DNA from: Chelativorans petroleitrophicus
GTDB lineage: Bacteria > Pseudomonadota > Alphaproteobacteria > Rhizobiales > Rhizobiaceae
Direction of reading: 5' to 3'
NCBI RefSeq assembly: GCF_025398195.1
Contig: NZ_JAODNV010000005.1
Span: 186,001-250,000 of the forward strand
Length of the DNA: 64,000 bases
Shown: positions 54,835 to 62,771 of the stretch, in pieces
Numbering within the stretch: position 1 is the first letter of the stretch
How the letters are laid out: each line of letters starts with the position of its first letter
Translations under genes and position numbers: made by a program
The notes under the pieces: model-generated
Told to the model about the DNA's origin: nothing
Database searches by the model: none
What the model saw: only the letters and a program-made list of their open reading frames with translations

Positions 54835-54970
54835 GCGAGTAGTGAGTAGCGAATAGCGAGTAGGGACGGAGAATGAAGGTGAGGATTCGCGTGCACACGC
54901 AGGCGTCCGGTCAGCAGTTGCAAATCCCTATTCCCTATTCGCTATTCGCTCTTCGCTCTTCGTCATTCGC
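54835..54970. repeat. Inverted repeat element, copy B (GAATAGCGAAT type)
   Basis: The left arm (54835-54866) contains TAGTGAGTAGCGAATAGCGA, and the right arm (54925-54970) is its imperfect complement with CTATTCGCTATTCGCTCTTC. Short 7-8 base units (GCGAATA-like) recur within each arm. A small GCGTG/CACGC hairpin is in the centre. It fills the gap between ntrX and trkA. Confidence 0.72.
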
Positions 54971-55000
54971 TGCCGGCGATCCGCATCAAGAGCAGGACGC

Positions 55001-56377
55001 ATGAAAGTCATCATCTGCGGTGCCGGGCAGGTCGGATACGGTATTGCCGAGCGGCTGGCGGCGGAGAAGAACGACGTCTCTGTCATCGACACCTCCGCTG
55101 ACCTGATTCGCGCCGTGCGCGATTCTCTGGACGTGCGCGGTCTGGTAGGCCATGGCGCGCATCCAGAGGTGCTGGCCAATGCCGGGGCGCAGCAGGCGGA
55201 CATGATCATCGCCGTGACGCTTTACGACGAGGTCAATATGGTGGCCTGCCAGGTGGCGCATTCGCTTTTCAACGTGCCCACCAAGATCGCGCGCATCCGC
55301 TCGCAGTCCTATCTGCAGCCGCACTACATGGACCTGTTCTCGCGCGATCACTTGCCCATCGACGTGATCATCTCACCGGAGATCGAGGTCAGCGAGATGG
55401 TGCTGCGGCGCATCGCCCTGCCGGGGGCGACCGATGTGGTCTCCTTTGCCGACGGCCACGTGGTGATGGTCGCCATCGAATGCCTCGAGGAATGCCCCGT
55501 CATCAACACGCCGCTTGCGCAGCTCACCGAGCTCTTTCCGGACCTGCCTTCGACCGTAGTCGGGGTTTCACGCAATGGAAACCTGTTCATCCCCCATTCG
55601 GCCGACCAGCTCATGGCGGGCGATCTCGCCTATGTGGTCACCACCAAGGATCAGGTGCGGCGCACGCTGGGCCTATTCGGGCATGAGGAGCCGGAAGCCA
55701 CGCGAATCGTGATCGCCGGCGGGGGCAATATCGGCCTCTATGTGGCGCGGGCCATGGAAAGCAAGGGCGGGCGGACGAAGGTCAAGCTCATAGAGAACAA
55801 CCGCGATCGCGCCGTAGCCATTGCCGACCAGCTGCGCCGCACGGTCGTCCTTCACGGAAGCGCCCTAGACCAAAAGCTTCTTCTGGAAGCCGACATCGAC
55901 CATGCCGATCTGATGGTCGCGCTCACGAATGACGATCAGGTTAATATCCTGACCAGCGTGATCGCCAAGAGACTCGGTTGCAAATCCAACCTCGTGCTCA
56001 TCAACAACCCGACCTATCACGAATTCGCAAAGACGCTGGGGGTCGATGCTCATGTCAACCCGCGTGCGGTCACCATCTCGCGCGTGCTGCAGCATGTGCG
56101 CCGCGGCCGCATCCGCGCCGTCCACAACATTCAGTGGGGAGCAGCGGAAGTGATCGAGGCGGAGGCGCTGGAGACGTCGCCGCTCGTCGGCCCGCCGCTC
56201 AAGGAACTGGATTTGCCGGATGGCATGCGCATCGGCGCGGTTTATCGCGAGGGCGTTTTCGTCAAGCCCAGCGGCTCGCTGCGCATCAAGCCCAAAGATC
56301 GGGTCGTGATATTCGCCCTTGAAAAGGCGGTGCGGCATGTCGAGCAGCTGTTCCGCGTGAGCCTGGAATTTTTCTGA
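55001..56377 (+). CDS. trkA: Trk potassium uptake system NAD-binding protein TrkA
   Basis: A 458-residue cytoplasmic regulator of Trk/Ktr potassium channels. It contains two RCK units, each with a Rossmann fold and C-terminal lobe: KVIICGAGQVGYGIAERLAA at residue 2, and RIVIAGGGNIGLYVARAMES near residue 232. The C-terminal lobes contain GNLFIPHSADQLMAGDLAYV and SLRIKPKDRVVIFAL. No TrkH/TrkG channel gene is next to it, as is usual in this block. Confidence 0.95.
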   Translation: MKVIICGAGQVGYGIAERLAAEKNDVSVIDTSADLIRAVRDSLDVRGLVGHGAHPEVLANAGAQQADMIIAVTLYDEVNMVACQVAHSLFNVPTKIARIRSQSYLQPHYMDLFSRDHLPIDVIISPEIEVSEMVLRRIALPGATDVVSFADGHVVMVAIECLEECPVINTPLAQLTELFPDLPSTVVGVSRNGNLFIPHSADQLMAGDLAYVVTTKDQVRRTLGLFGHEEPEATRIVIAGGGNIGLYVARAMESKGGRTKVKLIENNRDRAVAIADQLRRTVVLHGSALDQKLLLEADIDHADLMVALTNDDQVNILTSVIAKRLGCKSNLVLINNPTYHEFAKTLGVDAHVNPRAVTISRVLQHVRRGRIRAVHNIQWGAAEVIEAEALETSPLVGPPLKELDLPDGMRIGAVYREGVFVKPSGSLRIKPKDRVVIFALEKAVRHVEQLFRVSLEFF

Positions 56378-56404
56378 TTCTTCGAACCACCCAAGGAGGG
56401 AACC

Positions 56405-57271
56405 TTGCCGCGAATTGCCTATGTGAACGGCCGTTATGTCCGTCACGCTCAAGCCGCCGTACATATCGAGGACCGGGGGTACCAGTTCGCCGATGGCGTC
56501 TATGAGGTGTGCGAGGTGGCGCGCGGCTTCATCATCGATATGACGCGGCATCTCGACCGACTCGACAGATCCTTGCGGGAGCTGCGTATCCGCTGGCCGC
56601 TGCGCCGCGCGGCTCTGGAGCTGATCATGCGCGAGGTGGTGCGTCGCAACGGCGTGAAGAACGGCCTCGTCTATGTGCAGGTGACGCGTGGCGTGGCGCC
56701 GCGCGATCATGTGTTTCCGGCGGAGAGTACCCGCCCCGCGCTCATCGTTACGGCGAAGCGGACCGATCCGCAGGCCAACGCCCGGCGCGCGGAGACCGGC
56801 GTGAAGGTGATCACGGTGCCCGAGAACCGGTGGGAGCGGGTGGACATCAAGACGATTGGCCTGCTGCCCAACGTGCTTGCGCGGCAAAAGGCGCGCGAGA
56901 GCGGTGCCTCCGAAGCCTGGTTCGTCGATTCCGAAGGACTTGTGAAGGAGGGCGCGGCCACGAACGCCTGGATCGTCACGCAGGACGGCAAGCTGGTGAC
57001 CCGGCCCGCCGACTACGGCATTCTGCGCGGGATCACGCGCGCGACCGTTATGGATGTTGCTGCCCGGCTGGGCCTGGAGGTCGAGGAGCGGGCCTTCTCG
57101 GTGGAAGAAGCTCAATCGGCGCGCGAAGCCTTCATCACCGCCGCCTCCACCGTGGTCATGCCCGTGGTGGAAATCGACGGCCGCCCGGTGGCCAACGGAC
57201 ATCCGGGCACCGTAGCCCTGTCGCTCAGGCGCTCGTTTTTTGACGTTGCGGAAAAATGCCCTGCCTGTTAA
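56405..57271 (+). CDS. dat: D-amino-acid aminotransferase
   Basis: A 288-residue PLP fold-type IV enzyme that interconverts D-alanine and D-glutamate with 2-oxo acids, supplying D-Glu for peptidoglycan. It has YVNGRYVRHAQAAVHIEDRG at the start, the PLP Lys in VDIKTIGLLPNVLARQKA near residue 146, Glu in VKEGAATNAWIV near 180, and FITAASTVVMPVVEIDGRPV near 245. The start is TTG, but AAGGAGG lies seven bases upstream and decides it. It lies between trkA and hfq as in related genomes. Confidence 0.9.
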   Translation: MPRIAYVNGRYVRHAQAAVHIEDRGYQFADGVYEVCEVARGFIIDMTRHLDRLDRSLRELRIRWPLRRAALELIMREVVRRNGVKNGLVYVQVTRGVAPRDHVFPAESTRPALIVTAKRTDPQANARRAETGVKVITVPENRWERVDIKTIGLLPNVLARQKARESGASEAWFVDSEGLVKEGAATNAWIVTQDGKLVTRPADYGILRGITRATVMDVAARLGLEVEERAFSVEEAQSAREAFITAASTVVMPVVEIDGRPVANGHPGTVALSLRRSFFDVAEKCPAC

Positions 57272-57342
57272 CCACTTGCCGGAGGCGGCTGGCTCGTAGG
57301 TATCGGCATGCCTCCCGCGCGGTGGAAGGGCAGTCATCGCGC

Positions 57343-57371
57343 TTGACAGGGCGGGGTAATGTTGCGCTACT
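57343..57371 (+). promoter_or_regulatory. Candidate promoter of hfq
   Basis: TTGACA is followed after 17 bases by GCTACT, ending 29 bases before the hfq start. The -35 is a full match; the -10 is weak. Confidence 0.35.
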
Positions 57372-57400
57372 GCCGGCGACGCAGGGGATGAAAAACAAAA

Positions 57401-57649
57401 ATGGCGGAACGTTCCCAAAATTTGCAGGACCTCTTCCTCAACACTGTTCGTAAGAGCAAGAACCCGCTGACGATATTTCTGATCAACGGCGTGAAGCTGA
57501 CGGGTGTCGTCACATCGTTTGATAATTTCTGTGTCCTTCTGCGCCGTGACGGCCATTCACAGCTCGTCTACAAGCACGCGATCTCGACCATCATGCCGAG
57601 TCAGCCCGTGCAGCTCTTCGACGCGGAGGAAAACAACCGGGAAGGTTGA
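57401..57649 (+). CDS. hfq: RNA chaperone Hfq
   Basis: Hfq binds small RNAs and mRNAs to promote their pairing. The 82-residue protein has the Sm1 region ([20 protein letters not shown], about residues 21-40) and the Sm2 motif [11 protein letters not shown] near residue 57 that lines the RNA ring. The C-terminal tail is short, as in alphaproteobacteria. The hflX start follows directly after the stop. Confidence 0.98.
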   Translation: MAERSQNLQDLFLNTVRKSKNPLTIFLINGVKLTGVVTSFDNFCVLLRRDGHSQLVYKHAISTIMPSQPVQLFDAEENNREG

Positions 57650-59008
57650 TTGGCCAGGAAAGAAGGCAGAAAGCCACAGGAGGAGGCTCCGACAAACGGT
57701 GATCGTACCAAGGCCGTCGTCGTAACGCCGGTTCTGCTTTCCCACGGCCGCGGCCAGCCTGCGGACCGCGATGGGCGGCCGCACATGTCGCTGTCGCCCG
57801 AGGCGCGGCTGGCGGAAGCGGTGGGACTGGCGGAAGCCATCGATCTCGACGTCGTCCACCGTGAGGTCTTCACCGTCACCCAGCCAAAGCCGGGCACATT
57901 GATCGGCACCGGCAAGGTGGAGCAGCTCGCGGGAATCGTGGCCGAAACCCCGGCAGAGCTTGTCATCGTCGATCATCAGCTTACGCCTGTGCAGCAGCGC
58001 AACCTCGAACGCGCGCTCAAGGCGAAGGTGCTCGACCGCACCGGACTGATTCTCGAAATCTTCGGCCGCCGCGCGCGCACCAAGGAAGGGCGCCTGCAGG
58101 TCGATCTTGCCCATCTCGAATATCAGCGGGGGCGGCTCGTCAGAAGCTGGACGCATCTTGAGCGCCAGCGCGGCGGCGGGGGCTTCATGGGCGGCCCGGG
58201 CGAAACGCAGATCGAGGCGGACCGGAGGCTCCTGCAGGAGCGGATCGTCCGCATCCGGCGGGAGCTGGAGACGGTGAGGCGCACCCGCGATCTGCACCGG
58301 GCCAAGCGGCGCAAGGTACCGTTCCCGGTGGTTTCGATCGTGGGTTACACCAACGCCGGCAAATCCACGCTGTTCAACCGGCTGACTGGGGCCGCTGTGC
58401 TTGCGGAAGACATGCTCTTCGCCACGCTGGATCCCACATTGCGGCGGGTCCGTTTTCCGCACGGTACCGTAGTCATCCTTTCCGATACGGTCGGCTTCAT
58501 CTCGGACCTGCCGCCTCATCTCGTCGCCGCCTTCCGCGCCACGCTTGAGGAGGTGATCGAGGCCGATCTCATCCTCCACCTGCGCGATATTTCGGACCCG
58601 GATACCACGGCTCACGCGGCGGATGTGGAAGAAGTCCTATCGAGCCTGGGGATCGACCCTGCCGACACCAACCGCGTGCTGGAGGTCTGGAACAAGATCG
58701 ATCTCCTGAGCGAGGAGGATCGCAGGCGGCTTTTGCGCGACGCGGTGAACAGGACGCCGCCGGTGGCCATATCCGCGGTGACTGGCGAGGGGATCGACGA
58801 CCTGATGGCCATTATTGAGGAGCGCGTCTCAGGCGGGGTCGTGGAAGCCTCATTCACTTTATCGGCGGAACGGCTGGGATTAATCGACTGGATTTATCGC
58901 CACGGAGATGTGATCCGCCGTGAAGATCACGAGGATGGCAGCGTCACGCTGCATCTGCATACAACCCAAACCGCGCGCGATGAAATCGCGCGAAAATTAA
59001 GAAATTAA
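57650..59008 (+). CDS. hflX: GTPase HflX
   Basis: HflX is a ribosome-associated GTPase that splits 70S ribosomes under stress. The 452-residue protein has the N-terminal HflX domain (LIGTGKVEQLAGI near residue 85) and helical GGPGETQIEADRRLL near 183. The G domain has G1 GYTNAGKST near 230, G3 DTVGF, G4 NKID near 345. The start is TTG immediately after the hfq stop, with GGGAAGG before it; an in-frame ATG 135 bases later is the alternative. Confidence 0.94.
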   Translation: MARKEGRKPQEEAPTNGDRTKAVVVTPVLLSHGRGQPADRDGRPHMSLSPEARLAEAVGLAEAIDLDVVHREVFTVTQPKPGTLIGTGKVEQLAGIVAETPAELVIVDHQLTPVQQRNLERALKAKVLDRTGLILEIFGRRARTKEGRLQVDLAHLEYQRGRLVRSWTHLERQRGGGGFMGGPGETQIEADRRLLQERIVRIRRELETVRRTRDLHRAKRRKVPFPVVSIVGYTNAGKSTLFNRLTGAAVLAEDMLFATLDPTLRRVRFPHGTVVILSDTVGFISDLPPHLVAAFRATLEEVIEADLILHLRDISDPDTTAHAADVEEVLSSLGIDPADTNRVLEVWNKIDLLSEEDRRRLLRDAVNRTPPVAISAVTGEGIDDLMAIIEERVSGGVVEASFTLSAERLGLIDWIYRHGDVIRREDHEDGSVTLHLHTTQTARDEIARKLRN

Positions 59009-59026
59009 AACAAGGGGTAGGGCGGA

Positions 59027-59839
59027 TCACTTCATCTTCTTTGCGCGCTGCCAGAGTATTTCCATCTCATCAAGCGTGGCTGATCCGAGGTCCTTCTCAT
59101 TCGCCTTAAGTTCGCGCTCGATCTGATGGAAACGGCGGCGGAATTTCTCGTTAGCCGATCGTAGCGCGCTTTCCGGATCTACATCGAGATGGCGGCCGAG
59201 ATTGACCAGCGCGAAGAGCAGGTCTCCAAACTCCTCAGCTACCTCGTCGTGGCGGGACTGAACGATGGCCTGCCGTAGCTCCCCGATCTCCTCCTCGATT
59301 TTGTCGAGAACGGGTTCGGCAGCCTTCCAGTCGAAGCCGACCCTCGCCGCCTTCTGCTGCAGCTTCAAAGCTCGCATGAGCGCGGGCAGGGCGATGGCCA
59401 CATCGTCCAGATAGCCATGTTCCTCGCGCTGGTCGGGAGTCCGGCGCGCCAGGCGCTCCTTTTTCTCCTCGGCCTTGATCTTCTCCCACATGACCTTGAC
59501 GGCATCCGCCTGGCGCGCATCCGTTTCGCCGAAGACATGCGGATGGCGGCGGATCATCTTGGTCGTGATGGCTTCCACAACGTCGCCGAAGTCGAAATGT
59601 CCGGCTTCCTCGGCCATACGCGCATGAAAGACGACCTGGAGCAGCAGGTCGCCCAGCTCCTCGCGCAGATCATGCATGTCGCCGCGCTGGATGGCATCCA
59701 GCACCTCGTAGGCTTCTTCGATCGTATAGGGCGCGATGCTCGCGAAATCCTGCTTCACGTCCCAGGGGCAGCCGGTCTCGGGATCGCGCAGCGCAGCCAT
59801 GATCTCGATCAGGCGCGAAATGTCTCTCGAAGGCTTCAT
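59027..59839 (-). CDS. mazG: Nucleoside triphosphate pyrophosphohydrolase MazG
   Basis: MazG hydrolyses NTPs and dNTPs to monophosphates and moderates ppGpp signalling. The 270-residue protein has two MazG domains. The first starts IMAALRDPETGCPWDVKQDF near residue 13, with EEAYEVLDAI and the EELGDLLLQVVFHARMAEE metal-binding pattern near 55. The second has EVAEEFGDLLFALVNLGRHL near 215. The start at 59839 is chosen because the family begins there. The foreign gene upstream reads over its first 56 codons in another frame. Confidence 0.94.
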   Translation of the reverse strand: MKPSRDISRLIEIMAALRDPETGCPWDVKQDFASIAPYTIEEAYEVLDAIQRGDMHDLREELGDLLLQVVFHARMAEEAGHFDFGDVVEAITTKMIRRHPHVFGETDARQADAVKVMWEKIKAEEKKERLARRTPDQREEHGYLDDVAIALPALMRALKLQQKAARVGFDWKAAEPVLDKIEEEIGELRQAIVQSRHDEVAEEFGDLLFALVNLGRHLDVDPESALRSANEKFRRRFHQIERELKANEKDLGSATLDEMEILWQRAKKMK

Positions 59840-61133
59840 TCGGGCTCCTCTGCGGTGCAGGAGCCGTAGCGCGGATCGACCTCCAGGGCAAGAAAGCGCG
59901 GCATCCAGCAAGCCCGCGTTCTATATCTATTTCCCTCCTTTGGCTGACTCGTGCAGGGAAGAGACAGCCTTGTTGACGACCGGTATTAGACTTACGCATC
60001 GCGGATGCACCAATCCAGCCAGCAGCTCCACCGGCTGCCATACCGACAGGTCCGGCTGGCATGCCAGTTACTGTCCCTAGCCCCAGTCCTGACAGATTAC
60101 CTTTAAGACGGTTCAAATCCTGCCTTTGTATGGATTTTAGTTCTTCGTAATCCGCTCCTCTTTTGTAGGCCAAGATAGTGCGTGAGAAAGGAACAATATT
60201 TAATCCTCCTTTCTTCATATCTGTAATAATGACATTTTCATTCTTCCTATCAATATCCGCACGAAGTACGGTCTTATAAATATTGCGCTCATTTTCAATC
60301 TGTTTTCTGTAGGTATCACGCAGGATGGAAACAACGGCATTGGCGGCGATTCTCGTGCCGCGCCCAGGCGTCGGGTTACTGCTCAAGTTGCTGGACAATA
60401 TCATTGGCGCCCCAAGGGCTTGCGTGTTACTCTCACCCACTTCATCTGGCGAAAGAGTGATTATGTTGCCCTCATACGTGACAACCCACAGGCGCTCCTG
60501 ATTGTCGGGTTCTTTGAAGAGGCATCCAACGAAAGAACCGCCAGACGACTCGTCTTTATATAAATATTGTAACTCAAACTCCTTGTATCTTAGTATCTTA
60601 CTCTCCGGATTTAATATAGATTCCTTGAATGTGTCGCCATCAGATAGATTCGTTGCTTCATTCCTTATTATATCTAACCTGATATTTGCTATTGCGTTCC
60701 TAAAGTTCATTCCATAATAGTTATTTGCGTCTCCGTACTTTTTATGAATCTTCTTTGGATCAAGTTTCAATTCCCTGGCGATTTCCATGAGGGTTGCTGG
60801 GCGCGACCGATCAAGGAAATCGTTCATCGCACGGTTCTGCCTGGCACTTGTGCTCAAGTTCGCATGGGCAGGCTGCAATCGGCCTTCATCAACATCCGTC
60901 CTAATCTCCGCGGCCAGGTTTTCCATGACCTCATCACGAAAGGTGTCCATCGCGGGATTTGAAGCGCCGTCGGATTTACGCGGCGCGTAGAAAACGTATT
61001 TGGAAAGGCCAGTGTCTTCCTGACGTGCCGGGTCAGAAGGCCGCTGCTTTGTCGGTTTTATTTTTTCACCCAATTCATGGGCAAGCGTACGAAGAGTGTG
61101 CTTTATATCTGATGAAACAGTAAGAGGAGACAT
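59670..61133 (-). CDS. AT-rich orphan protein, 3' end fused out of frame into mazG (probable acquired gene, truncated)
   Basis: I do not recognise this 487-residue frame. Its base composition from about 60090 to 60800 is much richer in A and T than anything else in the window, and its codon use follows. The N-terminus is polar and basic (SSDIKHTLRTLAHELGEKIK). A hydrophilic middle has IRDTYRKQ-like SILRDTYRKQIENERNIY near residue 290. Near residue 375 comes a Gly/Ala-rich hydrophobic stretch (TGMPAGPVGMAAGGAAGWIG), a possible membrane segment. The last roughly 90 residues are encoded by GC-rich host-like DNA, and the last 57 overlap mazG, so the native C-terminus is probably lost. An effector or toxin role is possible but unsupported. 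Confidence 0.5.
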   Translation of the reverse strand: MSPLTVSSDIKHTLRTLAHELGEKIKPTKQRPSDPARQEDTGLSKYVFYAPRKSDGASNPAMDTFRDEVMENLAAEIRTDVDEGRLQPAHANLSTSARQNRAMNDFLDRSRPATLMEIARELKLDPKKIHKKYGDANNYYGMNFRNAIANIRLDIIRNEATNLSDGDTFKESILNPESKILRYKEFELQYLYKDESSGGSFVGCLFKEPDNQERLWVVTYEGNIITLSPDEVGESNTQALGAPMILSSNLSSNPTPGRGTRIAANAVVSILRDTYRKQIENERNIYKTVLRADIDRKNENVIITDMKKGGLNIVPFSRTILAYKRGADYEELKSIQRQDLNRLKGNLSGLGLGTVTGMPAGPVGMAAGGAAGWIGASAMRKSNTGRQQGCLFPARVSQRREIDIERGLAGCRAFLPWRSIRATAPAPQRSPNEAFERHFAPDRDHGCAARSRDRLPLGREAGFREHRALYDRRSLRGAGCHPARRHA

Positions 61134-61210
61134 CGTGCTTACCGCGAAAATTCACTACGAGTACCACTTTTCAATACGGTTTCCGCGTCCAACGACGCGA
61201 CTGTTCAATA

Positions 61211-61238
61211 AATAAACCTCGATCCGGAGTACTGACAA
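61211..61238 (-). promoter_or_regulatory. Candidate promoter of the AT-rich gene
   Basis: On the minus strand TTGTCA is followed after 16 bases by TTTATT, about 80 bases before the start codon. Moderate match only. Confidence 0.25.
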
Positions 61239-61369
61239 TTAAAGTCTCTTCACGAAACCGTGCCGGAGAGGAGATCAAGTCATGGATCGCATAAGATAGA
61301 TTATGGAACCAGCCCGCGTCCGCGTTGTGAGAGCTTGGGATCCAGAGAGACAGTGGCAACGGCGCTACT

Positions 61370-61401
61370 GGGTGCCCGGATAGCCGCGTGCCCGGATAGC
61401 C
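61370..61401. repeat. Tandem 16-base duplication within a REP-like palindrome
   Basis: GTGCCCGGATAGCCGC occurs twice in direct succession. The second copy pairs with the following GCGGCTTCCCGG to give an AGCCGC-TCG-GCGGCT hairpin with a bulged outer stem, a shape seen in interspersed palindromes of alphaproteobacterial genomes. Confidence 0.65.
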
Positions 61402-61463
61402 GCTCGGCGGCTTCCCGGATTACGGGTGGATGCGTCCCGCGGCTCCGAGATTTCCGGAACCGA

Positions 61464-61934
61464 CTACCCGGCAATATCCGCCGTTTCCGCGCCCGCCGCT
61501 GCAATCAGCGCCTTCGGGTCGGCCGCGAAGACCGCATCATGCGCGCCAGCAGCCGCCCAGACCTGATCGAATTCGAGCAGAGTCTCGTCCGCGAAGCGGC
61601 GGACACCGTCGGGATGGCCAAGCGGCGAAACGCCGCCTATGGCAAATCCTGTCTCCTCGCGCACCTGCCGCGGATCGGCGCGCTCCAGAGCCTCGCCAGC
61701 GAGCCTTGAGGCTTTTTGCAGGTCGAGCTTCTTTCCGCCGGAGACCAGGAAAAGATAAAGTCGGCCGGAAGATTTGCCGGCAAACACCAGCGATTTGACG
61801 ATCTGATTGACCTCACAGCCGCACTGGCGCGCCGCTTCCTCGGCCGTTCTGGTCGATTCCCCCATGCGCTTGACCTCGATGGCGAGCCCCGCCTGCGCAG
61901 CTGCCATCTCCACGCGCCTGATGCTCTTGGACAT
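61464..61934 (-). CDS. YbaK/EbsC-family aminoacyl-tRNA deacylase
   Basis: A 156-residue single-domain protein of the YbaK/ProX editing family, which clears mischarged tRNAs (Cys- or Ala-tRNA-Pro). Family features are TRTAEEAARQCGCEVNQIVK near residue 28 with the catalytic-site Lys of VKSLVF, and GFAIGGVSPLGHP near residue 96. It is followed by the MBL hydrolase on the same strand. The exact tRNA substrate is not decided. Confidence 0.9.
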   Translation of the reverse strand: MSKSIRRVEMAAAQAGLAIEVKRMGESTRTAEEAARQCGCEVNQIVKSLVFAGKSSGRLYLFLVSGGKKLDLQKASRLAGEALERADPRQVREETGFAIGGVSPLGHPDGVRRFADETLLEFDQVWAAAGAHDAVFAADPKALIAAAGAETADIAG

Positions 61935-61958
61935 GCGTTCCCCCGAAACACCCCAGGT

Positions 61959-62768
61959 TCAAAGCTCGGTTTCGATCATCATCCCATCATAGGCCGGTTC
62001 GACGTGATCGGGCGTCTGGCGCCGCACGGTTTCATAATCCAGCGGCGTGTGCATATGGGTCAGCACCGCCCGCCGGGGCGTCAGACGCTCAATCCATTCC
62101 AGAGCCTCGGAAAGCGAAAAATGGCTTGGGTGCGGCTTGTATTGCAGAGCGTCGATGACAAGCACGTCGAGGCCCTGAAGCAGCGGTACGGTCTCAGGCG
62201 GAAAGTCGCTGACGTCCGAGCAGTAGGCAATGTTTCCTATCCGGAAGCCCAGCGAACGGATATCGCCATGGATCTGAGGCAGCGGCGTGAAGGTCAGCGG
62301 CCCGCCCTCGCCCGGCACGCTGAAATCGCGATCGTGCACTATCGGGTGCGGCATGACGATCGGAGGATAATTGCTGCCCTCCGGCGTTTCGAAACAGTAG
62401 CCGAAGGCCTGTTTCAGCCGGCCAAGTGTGACCTCGTCCGCATAAATATCGATGAGACGGCCCTGCGCCAGCACATAGCCGCGCAGATCGTCGATGCCGT
62501 GGATGTGGTCGGCGTGCGGATGGGTGTAGACCACGCCGTCCAAGCGGCTGACGCCGGCCGCGATCATCTGCGCGCGGAAATCCGGGCCGGTATCGATTGC
62601 AACGCGCGTGACAAGCCCGTCCGACCTAACGCACTCCACCAAGGCTGCCGCGCGCGTGCGCCGGTTCCGGGGATTGCTTGGATCGCAGGCGCCCCAGTCG
62701 CCGATGATGCGCGGCACGCCGGGCGAGGAGCCGCAGCCGAGGATGGTCAGTCGAAGTCGCTCCGGCAA
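61959..62768 (-). CDS. Metallo-beta-lactamase-fold hydrolase (PhnP-like)
   Basis: A 269-residue MBL-fold enzyme. Metal-binding motif HxHxDH is in YTHPHADHIHGIDDLRGY near residue 83, with further ligands in AYCSDVSDFP and TPRRAVLTHMHTPLDY near residue 235. The N-terminal LTILGCGSSPGVPRIIGDWG is typical of the group next to tatD in alphaproteobacteria. The first codon appears to be TTG, three bases after the tatD stop. The substrate is unknown; PhnP members cleave cyclic phosphodiesters. Confidence 0.88.
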   Translation of the reverse strand: MPERLRLTILGCGSSPGVPRIIGDWGACDPSNPRNRRTRAAALVECVRSDGLVTRVAIDTGPDFRAQMIAAGVSRLDGVVYTHPHADHIHGIDDLRGYVLAQGRLIDIYADEVTLGRLKQAFGYCFETPEGSNYPPIVMPHPIVHDRDFSVPGEGGPLTFTPLPQIHGDIRSLGFRIGNIAYCSDVSDFPPETVPLLQGLDVLVIDALQYKPHPSHFSLSEALEWIERLTPRRAVLTHMHTPLDYETVRRQTPDHVEPAYDGMMIETEL

Positions 62769-62771
62769 GGC

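Larger units (their letters stand above)
61134..61463. other. Intergenic repeat debris upstream of the AT-rich gene
   Basis: No gene is supported. The left part (to about 61250) is AT-rich and should hold the promoter of the AT-rich gene. The right part contains a tandemly duplicated REP-like palindrome half and the sequence CCCGGATTACGGG, and looks like repeat remnants. A short minus-strand frame here (61171-61359) reads through repeat-like sequence and is not convincing. Confidence 0.45.

Noticed and set aside
55865-57556. 563-residue minus-strand frame over trkA, dat and hfq
   Set aside because: It lies opposite three well-identified genes and its protein is Arg/His-rich with no recognisable domain; a GC-rich antisense shadow.
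61171-61359. 62-residue minus-strand frame upstream of the AT-rich gene
   Set aside because: Its start lies in repeat-like sequence, it has no clear ribosome site and no domain; probably repeat readthrough.
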